NCBI RefSeq assembly: GCF_900102465.1
Contig: NZ_FNBW01000005.1
Span: 186,001-250,000 of the forward strand
From: Thalassobaculum litoreum DSM 18839
Lineage (GTDB): Bacteria > Pseudomonadota > Alphaproteobacteria > Thalassobaculales > Thalassobaculaceae
Length of the DNA stretch: 64,000 nucleotides
Direction of reading: 5' to 3'
Made by a program: the position numbers and the translations under genes. Numbering within the stretch: the first letter of the stretch is position 1; each line of letters opens with the position of its first letter. This document shows, piece after piece, positions 30,561 through 40,658 of the stretch. Under the pieces are notes generated by a model. It had not been told where the DNA came from. It saw only the letters and a list, made by a program, of their open reading frames with translations, and made no database searches.

Positions 30561-31571
30561 ATGGAGATCGCCAACGCCTTCGCGCTGCTCGCGAACTTCG
30601 TCATCGTCCCGGCCACCGCCTATGGCGCGCAGCTCGCGCTCGGCGCGCTCGGGGTGACGATCATCTTCGGCATCCTGCGCTTCGCCAACTTCTCCCACGG
30701 CGAGCTGATGTCCTTCGGCGCCATGGTGACCATCCTGGTGACCTGGCTGCTGCAGATGAACGGGATCGGCCTCGGCCCGCTGCCGACGGCGCTGCTGGCG
30801 TTGCCGGTGGGTATCCTGGCGACCGTCGCCATGGCGGTGCTGACCGACCGGTTCGTCTTCCGCTTCTACCGAAAGAAACGGGCGAACCCGATCGTCTTCG
30901 CCATCGTCTCGGTGGGCGTGATGTTCATGATGGCCGGCATCATCCGCATCGTGATCGGCCCCGACGACCACAGTTTCGCCGATGGCGAACGGTTCCTGAT
31001 CAGTTACGGCGACTTCAAGAAACTGACCGGCTGGGACCAGGGGATCGCCATCAAGCAGACCCAGGTGGTGACCGTCGTCGTCACCCTGATCGTCGTCGCC
31101 TTCCTGTTCTGGTTCCTGCAGAAGACCCGCTCGGGCAAGGCGATGCGCGCCTATTCCGACGACGAGGATCTGGCCCTGCTGTCCGGCATCAACCCGGAGC
31201 GGGTGGTGCTGATCGCCTGGATCATCGCCGGGTCGCTGGCCTGCATCGCTGGCACGCTCTACGGCCTCGACAAGACCTACAAGCCGTTCATCTTCCTACA
31301 GATCCTGCTGCCGATCTTCGCCGCCACCATCCTCGGCGGCATCGGCCAGCCGGTGGGCGCGGTGCTCGGCGGCTTCATCGTCGCGTTCTCGGAAGTCACG
31401 GTGACCTATGCCTTCAAGCGGTTCCTGGCCTATCTCGGCCCGGACGGCTGGGCGCCGGACGGTTTGGTCCAGCTGTTGTCGACCGATTACAAGTTCGCGG
31501 TCTCCTTCGTCATCCTGGTGGTCGTGCTGCTGGTGCGACCGACCGGCATCATCCGGGGGAAAGTCATATGA
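30561..31571 (+). CDS. livH: ABC transporter permease, LivH family
   Basis: A 336-residue inner-membrane permease with about eight hydrophobic segments. The LivH signature GVTIIFGILRFANFSHGEL is near residue 30 and the ATP-coupling loop RAYSDDEDLALLSGINPERV near 195. A non-membrane insertion (about residues 130-165) is longer than in E. coli LivH. Its stop overlaps the livM start by four bases. Confidence 0.92.
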   Translation: MEIANAFALLANFVIVPATAYGAQLALGALGVTIIFGILRFANFSHGELMSFGAMVTILVTWLLQMNGIGLGPLPTALLALPVGILATVAMAVLTDRFVFRFYRKKRANPIVFAIVSVGVMFMMAGIIRIVIGPDDHSFADGERFLISYGDFKKLTGWDQGIAIKQTQVVTVVVTLIVVAFLFWFLQKTRSGKAMRAYSDDEDLALLSGINPERVVLIAWIIAGSLACIAGTLYGLDKTYKPFIFLQILLPIFAATILGGIGQPVGAVLGGFIVAFSEVTVTYAFKRFLAYLGPDGWAPDGLVQLLSTDYKFAVSFVILVVVLLVRPTGIIRGKVI

Positions 31572-32866
31572 CCCGGCGCGTGGTCTTCCTGTACGGCCTC
31601 ATGCTGCTGGTGCTGATCGGCGTCGGCTTTTTCCAGAGCTGGAACGTCGCCTTCGGCATCTTCAATCTGTGCCTGATCTCCGCCGTGATGGCGCTCGGCG
31701 TGAACATGCAGTGGGGCTATGCCGGGCTGTTCAATGTCGGGATCATGGGCTTCACCGCGCTCGGCGCGCTGACCGCCGTGCTGGTGTCCATGCCGCCGGT
31801 GCAGGAGGCCTGGGCCGTGGCCGGCGGCGATCTGGCGCTGTCGTTCCTGTGTCTCGTCGCCACGGTTGTCGCCATCGTCCTGGCCCGACGGATGGTGCCG
31901 CCGGCCTTCCGGATGCTGGTTACCGCGATCCTGGTGGTCGCCGGCTATTTCCTGATCGGTGTGTTCTTCCTGCCGGCGACCGATCGGATCGAGTCGATCG
32001 ACCCGGCCCTGTCCGGCTATCTCGGCGGTCTCGGCATGCCGGTGCTGCTGGCCTGGCCGCTGGGCGGCGTGGTCGCGGCCGGGGCGGGGTGGCTGATCGG
32101 CAAGATCGCGCTGGGGCTGCGGGCCGATTATCTGGCCATCGCGACCCTCGGCATCTCCGAGATCATCATCGCCATCATCAAGTACGAGGAGTGGCTGTCG
32201 CGCGGCGTGAAGAACGTCACCGGCATCCCGCGCCCGGTGCCCTATGAGGTCGACTTGGTCGATACCCAGTGGTTCGTCGATCTCGCGACGTCCCTGGGGG
32301 CGACGGACATCAACGAGGCCTCCAGCCTGTTCGTCAAGTTCTGCTACGGGCTGCTGTTCATCGTCGTGCTCGCCATCGTCATGTGGCTGGCGGAGCGGGC
32401 GCTGAAATCGCCCTGGGGCCGGATGATGCGGGCGATCCGCGACAACCGCGACGCCGCCGAGGCCATGGGCAAGGACGTGAAGGCCCGCCATCTCCAGGTG
32501 TTCGTCCTGGGCTGCGCCACCTGCGGCATCGCCGGTGCCATGCTGGCGACCCTGGACGGCCAGCTCACCCCGACCAGCTACATCCCGCTGCGCTTCACCT
32601 TCCTGATCTGGGTGATGGTGATCCTGGGCGGCTCCGGCAACAACTGGGGCGCCGTGCTCGGCGGCTTCGTGATCTGGTTCCTGTGGGTCGAGGCCGAGCC
32701 GCTCGGTAACTGGTTCATGGCGACGGTCACCGCCCCGCTGCCGGACGATTCCGCCATCGGGGCGCACCTGATGATGGGGGCGGCCTATACCCGCTACCTG
32801 CTGATGGGGGCGATCCTGCTGCTGGTGATGCGGTTCGCGCCGAAGGGGCTTATCCCGGAGCGGTGA
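31568..32866 (+). CDS. livM: ABC transporter permease, LivM family
   Basis: A 432-residue inner-membrane permease, last gene of the Liv-type operon. Typical segments are MQWGYAGLFNVGIMGFTALGA near residue 45, RADYLAIATLGISEIIIAII near 182 and RAIRDNRDAAEAMGKDV near 295. The end overlaps the convergent tetR gene by 17 bp. Confidence 0.92.
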   Translation: MTRRVVFLYGLMLLVLIGVGFFQSWNVAFGIFNLCLISAVMALGVNMQWGYAGLFNVGIMGFTALGALTAVLVSMPPVQEAWAVAGGDLALSFLCLVATVVAIVLARRMVPPAFRMLVTAILVVAGYFLIGVFFLPATDRIESIDPALSGYLGGLGMPVLLAWPLGGVVAAGAGWLIGKIALGLRADYLAIATLGISEIIIAIIKYEEWLSRGVKNVTGIPRPVPYEVDLVDTQWFVDLATSLGATDINEASSLFVKFCYGLLFIVVLAIVMWLAERALKSPWGRMMRAIRDNRDAAEAMGKDVKARHLQVFVLGCATCGIAGAMLATLDGQLTPTSYIPLRFTFLIWVMVILGGSGNNWGAVLGGFVIWFLWVEAEPLGNWFMATVTAPLPDDSAIGAHLMMGAAYTRYLLMGAILLLVMRFAPKGLIPER

Positions 32867-33506
32867 GGGGAACGGCGTCGATCGGCAGGTTCAGGGTCCG
32901 GGCGACGACGTAGCGGATCCACCGCCTGGTCTCGGGCGTGTCCGGATCGCGGGGCGGTCGGCCGCCGAGGGAGCCGATCAGCCAGTCGCCGTGAAGGGTG
33001 TCGAGGAACAGCTTCGCCGCGGCTTCCGGATCCTCGACCGGCGCCTCACTGCGGGCGGGCGACTCGGCGAGGTACCGGGCGAGGCGACGGTGCAGACGGT
33101 CCGGTCCGTTCTGCAGGAAGGCATCGATAACCTGGGGAAACCGGTCGCCCTCGGTCAGGAAGCTGCCGAAGATCCGGGTCGCCTCTGGCGTCCAGATATG
33201 GCCGACCAGATTAGACGCCAGGCGGGTCAGACTGACGGCCGGCTCCTCGCAGTCGTCGAGCATCTCCATCATCTGTTCGGCGAAGGCCGAGCAGTTTTCC
33301 CCGACCGCAGCCTTGATCAGCCCGTTCTTGTCGCCGAACGCGGAATAGATGGTGGCCCGGGAACCGCCGGCGCGGGCGATGATCTCGTCGAGGGTGATCG
33401 CCTCGATCCCGCTCTCCTTGACCAGCGACCAGGCGGCATCCACGAGGGCGCGCCGACGGATTTCTCCGCGCGTGGGCTTCTTGCCATCTTCCTTGGAGCA
33501 GGACAT
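32850..33506 (-). CDS. TetR family transcriptional repressor
   Basis: A 218-residue repressor. The N-terminal helix-turn-helix spans about residues 15-60, with ITLDEIIARAGGSRATIYSAFGDKNGLI. The C-terminal ligand domain is of the AefR/TetR_C type seen beside efflux genes. ATG 33506 is preferred because AAGGAGG stands upstream; the frame runs further up, but that stretch includes the promoter. It is divergent from the RND efflux pair and a palindrome lies between them, so it most likely represses the pump. Confidence 0.85.
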   Translation of the reverse strand: MSCSKEDGKKPTRGEIRRRALVDAAWSLVKESGIEAITLDEIIARAGGSRATIYSAFGDKNGLIKAAVGENCSAFAEQMMEMLDDCEEPAVSLTRLASNLVGHIWTPEATRIFGSFLTEGDRFPQVIDAFLQNGPDRLHRRLARYLAESPARSEAPVEDPEAAAKLFLDTLHGDWLIGSLGGRPPRDPDTPETRRWIRYVVARTLNLPIDAVPLTAPG

Positions 33507-33568
33507 CGACGGGGGATCCTCCTTCGTGCGGTGCCGGCCGCACATCTTTCTTGTTGTGCAATACAATA

Positions 33569-33584
33569 TGTACTAGATAGTACA
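33569..33584. promoter_or_regulatory. Palindrome, likely TetR operator
   Basis: TGTACTA-GA-TAGTACA is a perfect 7-bp-arm inverted repeat in the 154-bp gap between tetR and the efflux operon. TACAAT just upstream resembles a -10 element. A TetR dimer bound here would cover both promoters. Confidence 0.6.
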
Positions 33585-33660
33585 CAAATGACCCGTGGCG
33601 CAATCCCGCATGCCGGGACCGCCGCCTACGGATGCGATTTCACGCACAAGGATTTCGACT

Positions 33661-34842
33661 GTGCCGAAGGTTTTCCTGACACGTCTCTGTGCCGTCCTGC
33701 TGGCGGCAGTCGCTCTCGTCGCCTGCGAGGAGGAGCAGCAGTCTTCCTCCGCGCCCGCGGCCCGTCCGCCGGCCCAGGTCGGCTTCACCACGGTGAAGGC
33801 CGAAACGGTCGATCTCACGGCCCGGTTGCCCGGCCGTGTCGTCGCCTTCCGCATGGCCGAGGTGCGGCCCCAGGTCGATGGGATCGTGACCAAGCGCCTG
33901 TTCGCGGAGGGGTCGACCGTCGAGGCCGGCCAACCGCTGTATCAGATCGATGCAGCCGTCTATGAGGCCGAGGTCAAGATGGCCGAGGCCGAGCTGGCGC
34001 GGGCGTCGGCGACCCTGAACTCGACCCGCACGAAGCTGCGTCGTTACGAGAGCCTGGTGAAGACCAACGCGGTCAGCCGCCAGGCCTATGACGACGTGGT
34101 CGCCGAGGAGCAGGAGAACCGGGCCAGCGTCGCTGCCGCGCAGGCGGCGCTCGACGCCGCCAAGATCAGTCTCGGCTACACCGAGGTGCTGGCACCGATC
34201 GGCGGCCAGATCGGCCGGTCCTCGATCACCGAGGGCGCGCTGGTCACAGCCGGGCAGGCGGAGCCGCTCGCCACCATCACCCAGCTCGACCCGATCAACG
34301 TGGACTTCACCCAGTCGAGTGCGGCGCTGCTGCGCCTGCGCCAGATGTTCCGGACCGGCGAGCGGGTGCTGGGCAGCAAGGAAGAGCTGCCGGTAACCCT
34401 GATCCTCGATGCCGTGGACCTGGAGTACGAGCAGCAGGGGACCATGCAGTTCTCAGAAGTGACCGTGGACGAGACCACGGGATCGGTGCGGCTGCGGGCC
34501 GTGTTCCCCAACCCGGACCGCGAGCTGCTGCCCGGCATGTTCGTCCACGGCATGGTCAACCAGGGTGTGGTCGAGCGCGGCTTCCTGGTGCCCCAGGCAG
34601 CCGTCAGCTTCAACGAAATGGGCGATCCCTACGTCTATGTCATCGGTGAGGACAGCACGGTCACCCAGGCCAAGGTCCATATCGTCGACGCCGCCGGCAA
34701 GGACTGGCTGATCGACAAGGGGCTGAACGACGGCCAGCGGGTCGTGGTCGACGGGCTGCAGCGCATCCGCCCCGGCGCCCAGGTCACTCCGGTGGAGGTT
34801 CAGAAGCCCACGCCGGCCGCCCAGAGCAAGGCGCAGAGCTGA
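33661..34842 (+). CDS. RND efflux periplasmic adaptor (membrane fusion protein, AcrA type)
   Basis: A 393-residue lipoprotein adaptor. GTG 33661 gives a lipoprotein signal with lipobox LVAC and an AAGGA site before it; a longer start at 33595 would bury the signal. Domains in order: beta-barrel/lipoyl segment ([21 protein letters not shown]), coiled-coil hairpin at about 95-160 ([16 protein letters not shown] to [11 protein letters not shown]), second lipoyl half ([15 protein letters not shown]) and membrane-proximal beta domain. It links the inner-membrane pump to an outer-membrane channel; no TolC-like gene is in the window. Confidence 0.92.
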   Translation: MPKVFLTRLCAVLLAAVALVACEEEQQSSSAPAARPPAQVGFTTVKAETVDLTARLPGRVVAFRMAEVRPQVDGIVTKRLFAEGSTVEAGQPLYQIDAAVYEAEVKMAEAELARASATLNSTRTKLRRYESLVKTNAVSRQAYDDVVAEEQENRASVAAAQAALDAAKISLGYTEVLAPIGGQIGRSSITEGALVTAGQAEPLATITQLDPINVDFTQSSAALLRLRQMFRTGERVLGSKEELPVTLILDAVDLEYEQQGTMQFSEVTVDETTGSVRLRAVFPNPDRELLPGMFVHGMVNQGVVERGFLVPQAAVSFNEMGDPYVYVIGEDSTVTQAKVHIVDAAGKDWLIDKGLNDGQRVVVDGLQRIRPGAQVTPVEVQKPTPAAQSKAQS

Positions 34843-34864
34843 ACGCCGAACCGAGAGTCTTCAA

Positions 34865-37800
34865 ATGGCTAGCTTCTTCATCGACCGCCCGGTCTTCGCC
34901 TGGGTCATCGCCATCGTGATCATGCTCGCGGGCGGGCTCTCGATCCTGCAATTGCCGATCGAGCAGTACCCGTCCGTCGCCCCTCCGACGGTGACGATCA
35001 CGGCGACCTATCCCGGCGCCTCGGCGAGCACGCTCGAGAACTCGGTGACGCAGATCATCGAGCAGCAGATGACCGGTCTCGATCACCTGCGCTACATCAA
35101 GTCGACCAGCGACAGCAGCGGCACGGCGACGATCACGCTGACCTTCAATCCGGAAGCCGATCCGGACATCGCCCAGGTGCAGACCCAGAACAAGCTGCAG
35201 CTCGCCACCTCTCTCCTCCCGGAGAGCGTTGTCGAGCAGGGCATTCAGGTTGCGAAGAGCAGCGGCAGCTTCCTGATGGTGCTCGGCTTCGTCTCCGACC
35301 TCGACATGCCGCAGAGCGACATCGCGAACTACATCGCCGACAACGTCCGCGATCCGATCAGCCGCGTCGAAGGCGTGGGCTCCGTGCGCCTGTTCGGTTC
35401 CGAGCATGCCATGCGGATCTGGCTCGACCCGGCCAAGCTGCAGAGCTACGGCATCACCATTTCCGAGGTGCGCAGCGCCATCACCGCCCAGAACGCCGAG
35501 ATCTCCGCCGGTCAGATCGGCGGCGCGCCGGCCGTTCCGGGACAGCAGATCAACGCCACCCTGATCGCCCAGACGCGGCTGGAGACACCGGAGGAATTCG
35601 GCAACATCCTGGTTCGGGTCAACACCGACGGCGCCCAGGTGCGCCTGAAGGATCTCGCCCGGGTGGAGATCGGTGCCGCCTCCTACGACACGGTCGCGCG
35701 CTATAACGGCCGGGCGGCGGTCGGCATGGGCCTCAACCTGGCCTCGGGTGCGAACGCCCTCGACACCGCCGATGGGGTGCGTGCCAAGATCCGCGAGCTG
35801 CAGCCGTTCTTCCCGGCCGGGCTCGAGGTCGTCTACCCCTACGACACCACGCCGTTCGTCCAGATCTCGATCGAGGAGGTGGTCTACACCCTGTTCGAGG
35901 CGATCGGGCTGGTCTTCGTGGTGATGTTCCTGTTCCTGCAGAACATCCGCGCCACCCTGATCCCGACGATCGCCGTGCCGGTCATTCTGCTCGGCACCTT
36001 CGGCGTGCTGGCGGCCTTCGGCTTCACCATCAACACCCTGACCATGTTCGGCATGGTGCTGGCCATCGGCCTGCTGGTGGACGATGCCATCGTCGTGGTG
36101 GAGAACGTCGAGCGCGTGATGCACGAGGACGGGCTCGGCCCGCGCGAGGCGACGAAGAAATCGATGTCGCAGATCACCGGCGCGCTGGTCGGCATCGCCA
36201 TGGTGCTCTCGGCGGTGTTCGTGCCGATGGCGTTCTTCGGGGGCTCGACCGGCGCGATCTATCGCCAGTTCTCCATCACCATCGTGTCGTCGATGGTGCT
36301 GTCGGTGATCGTCGCCATCGTGCTGACGCCGGCCCTCTGCGCCTCGATGCTGCGGGCCAAGGACGGTCACGGCAGCAAGACCGGCCCGTTCGGCTGGTTC
36401 AACCGCGGCTTCGACTGGACCAACCGGTTCTACCAGAACAGCGTCGGCCATGTGGTCGGCCGCAAGTGGCGCTACGGACTGGTCTATCTGCTGATCGTCG
36501 GCGGGCTCGCCTTGCTGTTCCTGCGCCTGCCGACCTCGTTCCTGCCGAACGAGGACCAGGGCATCATGTTCTCGATGATCTCGCTGCCGGACAACGCCAG
36601 CCAGGAGCGGACCATCGAGGTGCTGGAAAAGGTCGAGAAGCACTTCCTGGAGGACGAGAAGCGCAACGTGAACGGCCTGTTCACCGTCGCCGGCTTCAGT
36701 TTCAGCGGGCGTGGCCAGAATGCGGGTATCGCCTTCATCAATCTGAAGCACTGGGACGAGCGTCCGGACCCGGTTGCCGACATCGTCGGCCGGGCCTATG
36801 GCGCCCTGTCCCAGGTGCGCGAGGCGCAGATCTTCGCCTTCACGCCGCCGGCCATCATCGAGCTGGGCAATGCCACCGGTTTCGAGTTCCAACTCGTCGA
36901 CCGCGGCGGTGTCGGCCATGACGTGATGATGCAGGCCCGCGGAAAGCTCCTGGGCATGGCGGCACAGGAAGACACCGTCACCCAGGTGCGGCCGAACGGC
37001 TTCTCCGACACACCGCAGTTCCGGGTGGATGTCGACCACGAGAAGGCCAGCGCGCTCGGGCTGGCCATCGCCGACATCAACACCACGCTCTCGACCGCCT
37101 GGGGTGCCTCCTATGTGAACGACTACATGGAGGACGGTCGGGTCAAGAAGGTCTACCTGCAGGCCGACGCGCCCTTCCGTATGATGCCGGACGACCTGGA
37201 CCGCTGGTATGTCCGCAACAGCTTCGGCGAGATGGTGCCGTTCTCGGCCTTTGCGACCTCGGAATGGACTTACGGCTCGCCCCGGCTCGAGCGTTTCAAC
37301 GGCGCGTCCTCGGTCGAGATCCAGGGCCAGGCAGCGCCGGGTGTCAGCTCCGGCGTGGCCATGCAGACGATGCAGGAGATCGCTCAGAACCTGCCCGACG
37401 GTGTCGGATACGAGTGGTCCGGCCTGTCCTACGAGGAGCGGATGTCGGGCGATCAGGCGCCGATGCTCTACGCGATTTCTCTGCTCGTGGTGTTCCTCTG
37501 CCTGGCCGCCCTGTACGAGAGCTGGAGCATTCCGGTCTCGGTGATGCTGGTGGTGCCGCTTGGCGTGTTCGGTGCGGTGGCGGCGGCCCATCTCCGGGTG
37601 CTGCCGAACGACGTGTATTTCCAGGTCGGCCTGCTGACCACGGTGGGTCTGTCGGCGAAGAACGCCATCCTGATCGTGGAGTTCGCCCGCGAGCTGTACG
37701 ACGATGGCATGGACCTGCTGGATGCGACGGTGGAGGCCGCGCGCCAGCGCTTCCGGCCGATCATCATGACCTCCATGGCCTTCACCCTCGGCGTGCTGCC

Positions 37801-38032
37801 ACTGGCGATCAGCACGGGTGCGGGTGCCGCGAGCCGTCAGGCCATCGGCACCAGCGTCATGGGTGGGATGATCTCGGCCACCGTGCTGGCGATCTTCTTC
37901 GTGCCGCTGTTCTTCGTGCTGGTCATGCGGCTGTTCTCCAGACGCCGTTCCGAGCCGCCGCAGTCGGACAGGCCGGACGAGACGCCGGGCGACAGACCGG
38001 GCGAAACACCCCAGCCGACACCGGCCGGCTGA
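34865..38032 (+). CDS. RND multidrug efflux transporter, HAE1 family (AcrB type)
   Basis: A 1055-residue inner-membrane proton antiporter. Twelve membrane segments and two large periplasmic loops follow the AcrB pattern. The opening is [17 protein letters not shown]. The proton-relay residues appear as the Asp pair in [13 protein letters not shown] (segment 4) and the Lys in [13 protein letters not shown] (segment 10). The C-terminus carries an extra proline- and acid-rich tail with repeated [15 protein letters not shown]. It follows the adaptor by 22 bp, and its substrates are probably hydrophobic or amphiphilic toxic compounds. Confidence 0.94.
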   Translation: MASFFIDRPVFAWVIAIVIMLAGGLSILQLPIEQYPSVAPPTVTITATYPGASASTLENSVTQIIEQQMTGLDHLRYIKSTSDSSGTATITLTFNPEADPDIAQVQTQNKLQLATSLLPESVVEQGIQVAKSSGSFLMVLGFVSDLDMPQSDIANYIADNVRDPISRVEGVGSVRLFGSEHAMRIWLDPAKLQSYGITISEVRSAITAQNAEISAGQIGGAPAVPGQQINATLIAQTRLETPEEFGNILVRVNTDGAQVRLKDLARVEIGAASYDTVARYNGRAAVGMGLNLASGANALDTADGVRAKIRELQPFFPAGLEVVYPYDTTPFVQISIEEVVYTLFEAIGLVFVVMFLFLQNIRATLIPTIAVPVILLGTFGVLAAFGFTINTLTMFGMVLAIGLLVDDAIVVVENVERVMHEDGLGPREATKKSMSQITGALVGIAMVLSAVFVPMAFFGGSTGAIYRQFSITIVSSMVLSVIVAIVLTPALCASMLRAKDGHGSKTGPFGWFNRGFDWTNRFYQNSVGHVVGRKWRYGLVYLLIVGGLALLFLRLPTSFLPNEDQGIMFSMISLPDNASQERTIEVLEKVEKHFLEDEKRNVNGLFTVAGFSFSGRGQNAGIAFINLKHWDERPDPVADIVGRAYGALSQVREAQIFAFTPPAIIELGNATGFEFQLVDRGGVGHDVMMQARGKLLGMAAQEDTVTQVRPNGFSDTPQFRVDVDHEKASALGLAIADINTTLSTAWGASYVNDYMEDGRVKKVYLQADAPFRMMPDDLDRWYVRNSFGEMVPFSAFATSEWTYGSPRLERFNGASSVEIQGQAAPGVSSGVAMQTMQEIAQNLPDGVGYEWSGLSYEERMSGDQAPMLYAISLLVVFLCLAALYESWSIPVSVMLVVPLGVFGAVAAAHLRVLPNDVYFQVGLLTTVGLSAKNAILIVEFARELYDDGMDLLDATVEAARQRFRPIIMTSMAFTLGVLPLAISTGAGAASRQAIGTSVMGGMISATVLAIFFVPLFFVLVMRLFSRRRSEPPQSDRPDETPGDRPGETPQPTPAG

Positions 38033-38050
38033 GGCGGAGACCAAGACGGA

Positions 38051-38082
38051 AGGGCGCTCACCAGCCGGTGGCGCCCTTTTTG
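38051..38082 (+). terminator. Intrinsic terminator after the efflux operon
   Basis: AGGGCGC...GCGCCCT with an inner CACC/GGTG stem is followed by TTTTTG; 18 bases after the pump stop codon. Confidence 0.9.
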
Positions 38083-38109
38083 TTTGGGCTCGGTTGACTT
38101 CGTATTTAT

Positions 38110-38130
38110 TAATGCGAATGAGTTGCATTA
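38110..38130 (+). promoter_or_regulatory. Candidate Fur-type iron box
   Basis: TAATGC-N9-GCATTA, a 21-bp inverted repeat in an AT-rich island 40 bp before the siderophore-interacting protein gene. Base content and spacing resemble Fur-regulated operators. The link to iron is supported by the downstream gene only. Confidence 0.5.
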
Positions 38131-38169
38131 TAGGTAGATCCGATCCAACCGACCCTCGGGAGCCGCGCC

Positions 38170-39213
38170 GTGACCGACCGCCTGCAAGCCGAACTGACCC
38201 TGTCCCTCGACGGGGCAGGGGCCTGGCTGGACAGCCAGGTGGCGCACCTGGCCCAGCACGATCTCCTGCCGGTCCTGCGCACGGCCGAGGCGGTGGAGTT
38301 CCGCAGCCCCTACGGCTCCTTCCACATCCGCGCCCGCGGCAAGGATCTGCGCGTCCGGGTCGAAAGCGGGGATGTCGGCGGGCTGGAGGTGCTGCAGGAG
38401 ACCGTCTCCCACTATCTGACCGCCCATGATCCGGAACTGGCCGAGCGCATGGTCTGGCGCGGCCACGACCGCGAGGAGACGCTGCCGGCCAATTTCCGGG
38501 AGATGCAGGTGGTCGAGCGCCGGCCGGTCAGCCCCTGGATGATCCGCCTGACCCTGCGGGGCCGGGACATGGCCGCCTTCGCCAAGCGCGGACTGCATAT
38601 CCGGCTTCTGGTGCCGCCGCGCGGCCGGGCGCCGATCTGGCCGCGGCGTGCGCGGTCCGGGTCGGTGGCCCTTCCCGAGGGCGAGGATGCGCTCACCGTC
38701 CGGGTCTACACCATCCGGGCGATCCGGCTCGAAAGCGGCGAGATCGATGTGGACGTCGTCCGCCACGCCGGCGGAGCCGTCGCCGACTGGGCGGAAGACG
38801 TCGAGCCTGGTGCGCGGGTCGGCGTGATCGGCCCGGGCGGCGGCTATTTCCCAGAGAGCGACTGGCTGCTGATCGGCGGCGACGAGACCGCCCTGCCGGC
38901 CATCGCCCGCATCCTGGAGAACCGGCCGCAAGGGGCGCGGGGGCGCGCCGTGATCGGGCTGCGCCATGCCGACGCCCGTATGGACATCGCTAGTCCCGAC
39001 GGCGTGGCCGTCGAGTGGGTGGTGGGTGACGAGGCGGCGCTGTGCGCGGCGATGGCGGCGGTCAAGCTGCCGGTGTCGGGTGCGGCATCCGTCTGGTTCG
39101 CCGGCGAGGCGGAGGCGGCGCGTCGGCTGCGGACCATGTTCCGGGAGGAGCGAGGGCTGGCGGCCGGCCAAGTCTCCTGCGCGGGCTATTGGCGGCGCGG
39201 CGGTCCCGATTGA
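38170..39213 (+). CDS. DUF2218-siderophore-interacting protein (ferric-siderophore reductase type)
   Basis: A 347-residue cytoplasmic flavoprotein. Residues of about 1-95 form a DUF2218 domain (FRSPYGSFHIRARG). About 105-225 form the SIP FAD-binding domain with RVYTIRAI, and the NADPH/siderophore domain follows with GVIGPGGGYF and the C-terminal AGYWRRG. SIP proteins release iron from imported ferric siderophores by reduction. The DUF2218-SIP fusion is a known arrangement. It stands alone behind a possible iron box. Confidence 0.88.
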   Translation: MTDRLQAELTLSLDGAGAWLDSQVAHLAQHDLLPVLRTAEAVEFRSPYGSFHIRARGKDLRVRVESGDVGGLEVLQETVSHYLTAHDPELAERMVWRGHDREETLPANFREMQVVERRPVSPWMIRLTLRGRDMAAFAKRGLHIRLLVPPRGRAPIWPRRARSGSVALPEGEDALTVRVYTIRAIRLESGEIDVDVVRHAGGAVADWAEDVEPGARVGVIGPGGGYFPESDWLLIGGDETALPAIARILENRPQGARGRAVIGLRHADARMDIASPDGVAVEWVVGDEAALCAAMAAVKLPVSGAASVWFAGEAEAARRLRTMFREERGLAAGQVSCAGYWRRGGPD

Positions 39214-39297
39214 CCCCATCGTCCTTAATGAATTTTAAACCGCTCTGCGCCAAGGTCGAAGCAGTCGTCTGATCCCAGGAAATTCGGAGCCCGGATT

Positions 39298-40626
39298 ATG
39301 AGCGTTGCGGAAGCCAACGAGTCCCTGTCGACCGAGGATCTGATCGACGCAATGCTCGCCGGCAACCGGGACCTGGTGGCGCAACGGGGCGGGGAGATCG
39401 GCCAGAAGATTCTGCGGCTCGCCGGCTCCGACACCGAGGCCGAAGGCCGGCTGGAGCGCTGGGTCGACATGTCGATCGCCGCCAGCGACGGCGTGCGCAA
39501 GACGTCGGAAATGATGAGCTCGCTGCGCGAGGTCGACAACCGCTCCCAGTCGATCGCCTCGGCGGTGGAGGAGCTGACGGTGACCGTGCAGACCATCAGC
39601 CACACCACCCAGAGCGCGACGGACGAGGCGACCGAGGCGACCTCGGTGTCCGACAGCGGTCGGGTCGCGGCGGGCCAGGCGGTCGATGCCATGGAGAGCG
39701 TGTTCGAGGTGGTTCAGTCCGCCGTGCAGAAGGTCGATGCGCTGGCCGAGGCCTCGGTCGCCATCGGCGACATCGTCTCCACCATCGAAAGCATCGCCAA
39801 GCAGACCAACCTGCTGGCCCTGAACGCCACCATCGAGGCGGCGCGGGCCGGCGACGCGGGAAAGGGCTTCGCCGTTGTGGCCAGCGAGGTGAAGACGCTC
39901 GCCAACCAGACCGCCAGCGCCACCATCGACATCCGCGAGCGGATCTCCGGAATCCGCAGCGACATGGAGGAGATCGTCGGTGTGATGCGCTCCGGCGCGG
40001 AGCGGGTCGAGGAGGGGCGCGGCACGATCCAGACCGTGGGTCAGGAGATGGAGAACCTGGCCGAGCGCATCGGCTCTGTCACCCGCAGCATGGGCGAGGT
40101 CTCCCAGATCCTCGGCGAACAGCAGACCGCGACGGAGGAGATCTCCGAGGGGGTCACCGTCATCGCCGATATGAGCGCCCGCAACGTCTATATGATCGAC
40201 AACACGATCGGCCTGCTCGAGAGAACCGGGCCGACCATTGCCCAGGCGATCGACGGCTTCGTGAAGGCCGGCGTGCCGAACGCGACCATCCACGCCGCGA
40301 AATCCGACCACATGATCTGGATGCGCCGCCTGGCGCAGATGCTGGTCGGCCGCGAGGTGCTGCGGGCCGACGAGTTGGCCGATCATCACAGCTGCCGCCT
40401 CGGCAAGTGGTACGACGCCCAGAAAGATCCGCGTCTGACCGGCCAACCGGCCTGGAAGGCACTGATGGCGCCGCATCAGCGGGTGCACCGCTGCGGCATC
40501 GAGGCGGCCAAGGCCTTCGCCACCGGGGATCTCGACCGGGCAACCCACTTGGTCGGCGAGGCGGCCGACGCCTCCCACGAGGTGATGCGGTTGTTGAACG
40601 AGCTGTCGGACCACACGAAGGGGTAG
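39298..40626 (+). CDS. Soluble methyl-accepting chemotaxis protein with CZB zinc-binding domain
   Basis: A 442-residue chemoreceptor without membrane segments or HAMP domain. The signalling hairpin tip is ESIAKQTNLLALNATIEAAR at about residues 164-183, flanked by long coiled coils. The C-terminal CZB domain (about 335-440) shows the zinc ligands in KSDHMIW, SCRLGKWY and PHQRVH. CZB domains sense zinc and, in CZB-regulated enzymes and receptors, oxidants. No other che gene lies nearby, so it must join arrays encoded elsewhere. Confidence 0.9.
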   Translation: MSVAEANESLSTEDLIDAMLAGNRDLVAQRGGEIGQKILRLAGSDTEAEGRLERWVDMSIAASDGVRKTSEMMSSLREVDNRSQSIASAVEELTVTVQTISHTTQSATDEATEATSVSDSGRVAAGQAVDAMESVFEVVQSAVQKVDALAEASVAIGDIVSTIESIAKQTNLLALNATIEAARAGDAGKGFAVVASEVKTLANQTASATIDIRERISGIRSDMEEIVGVMRSGAERVEEGRGTIQTVGQEMENLAERIGSVTRSMGEVSQILGEQQTATEEISEGVTVIADMSARNVYMIDNTIGLLERTGPTIAQAIDGFVKAGVPNATIHAAKSDHMIWMRRLAQMLVGREVLRADELADHHSCRLGKWYDAQKDPRLTGQPAWKALMAPHQRVHRCGIEAAKAFATGDLDRATHLVGEAADASHEVMRLLNELSDHTKG

Positions 40627-40658
40627 GACGCCGGTACGGCCCTCCGTTCGGCCGGCGG

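Noticed and set aside
34784-38128. A 1114-residue open frame on the minus strand
   Set aside because: It is the antisense shadow of the adaptor end and the RND pump; composition is rich in Arg, His, Asp and Gly with no domain.
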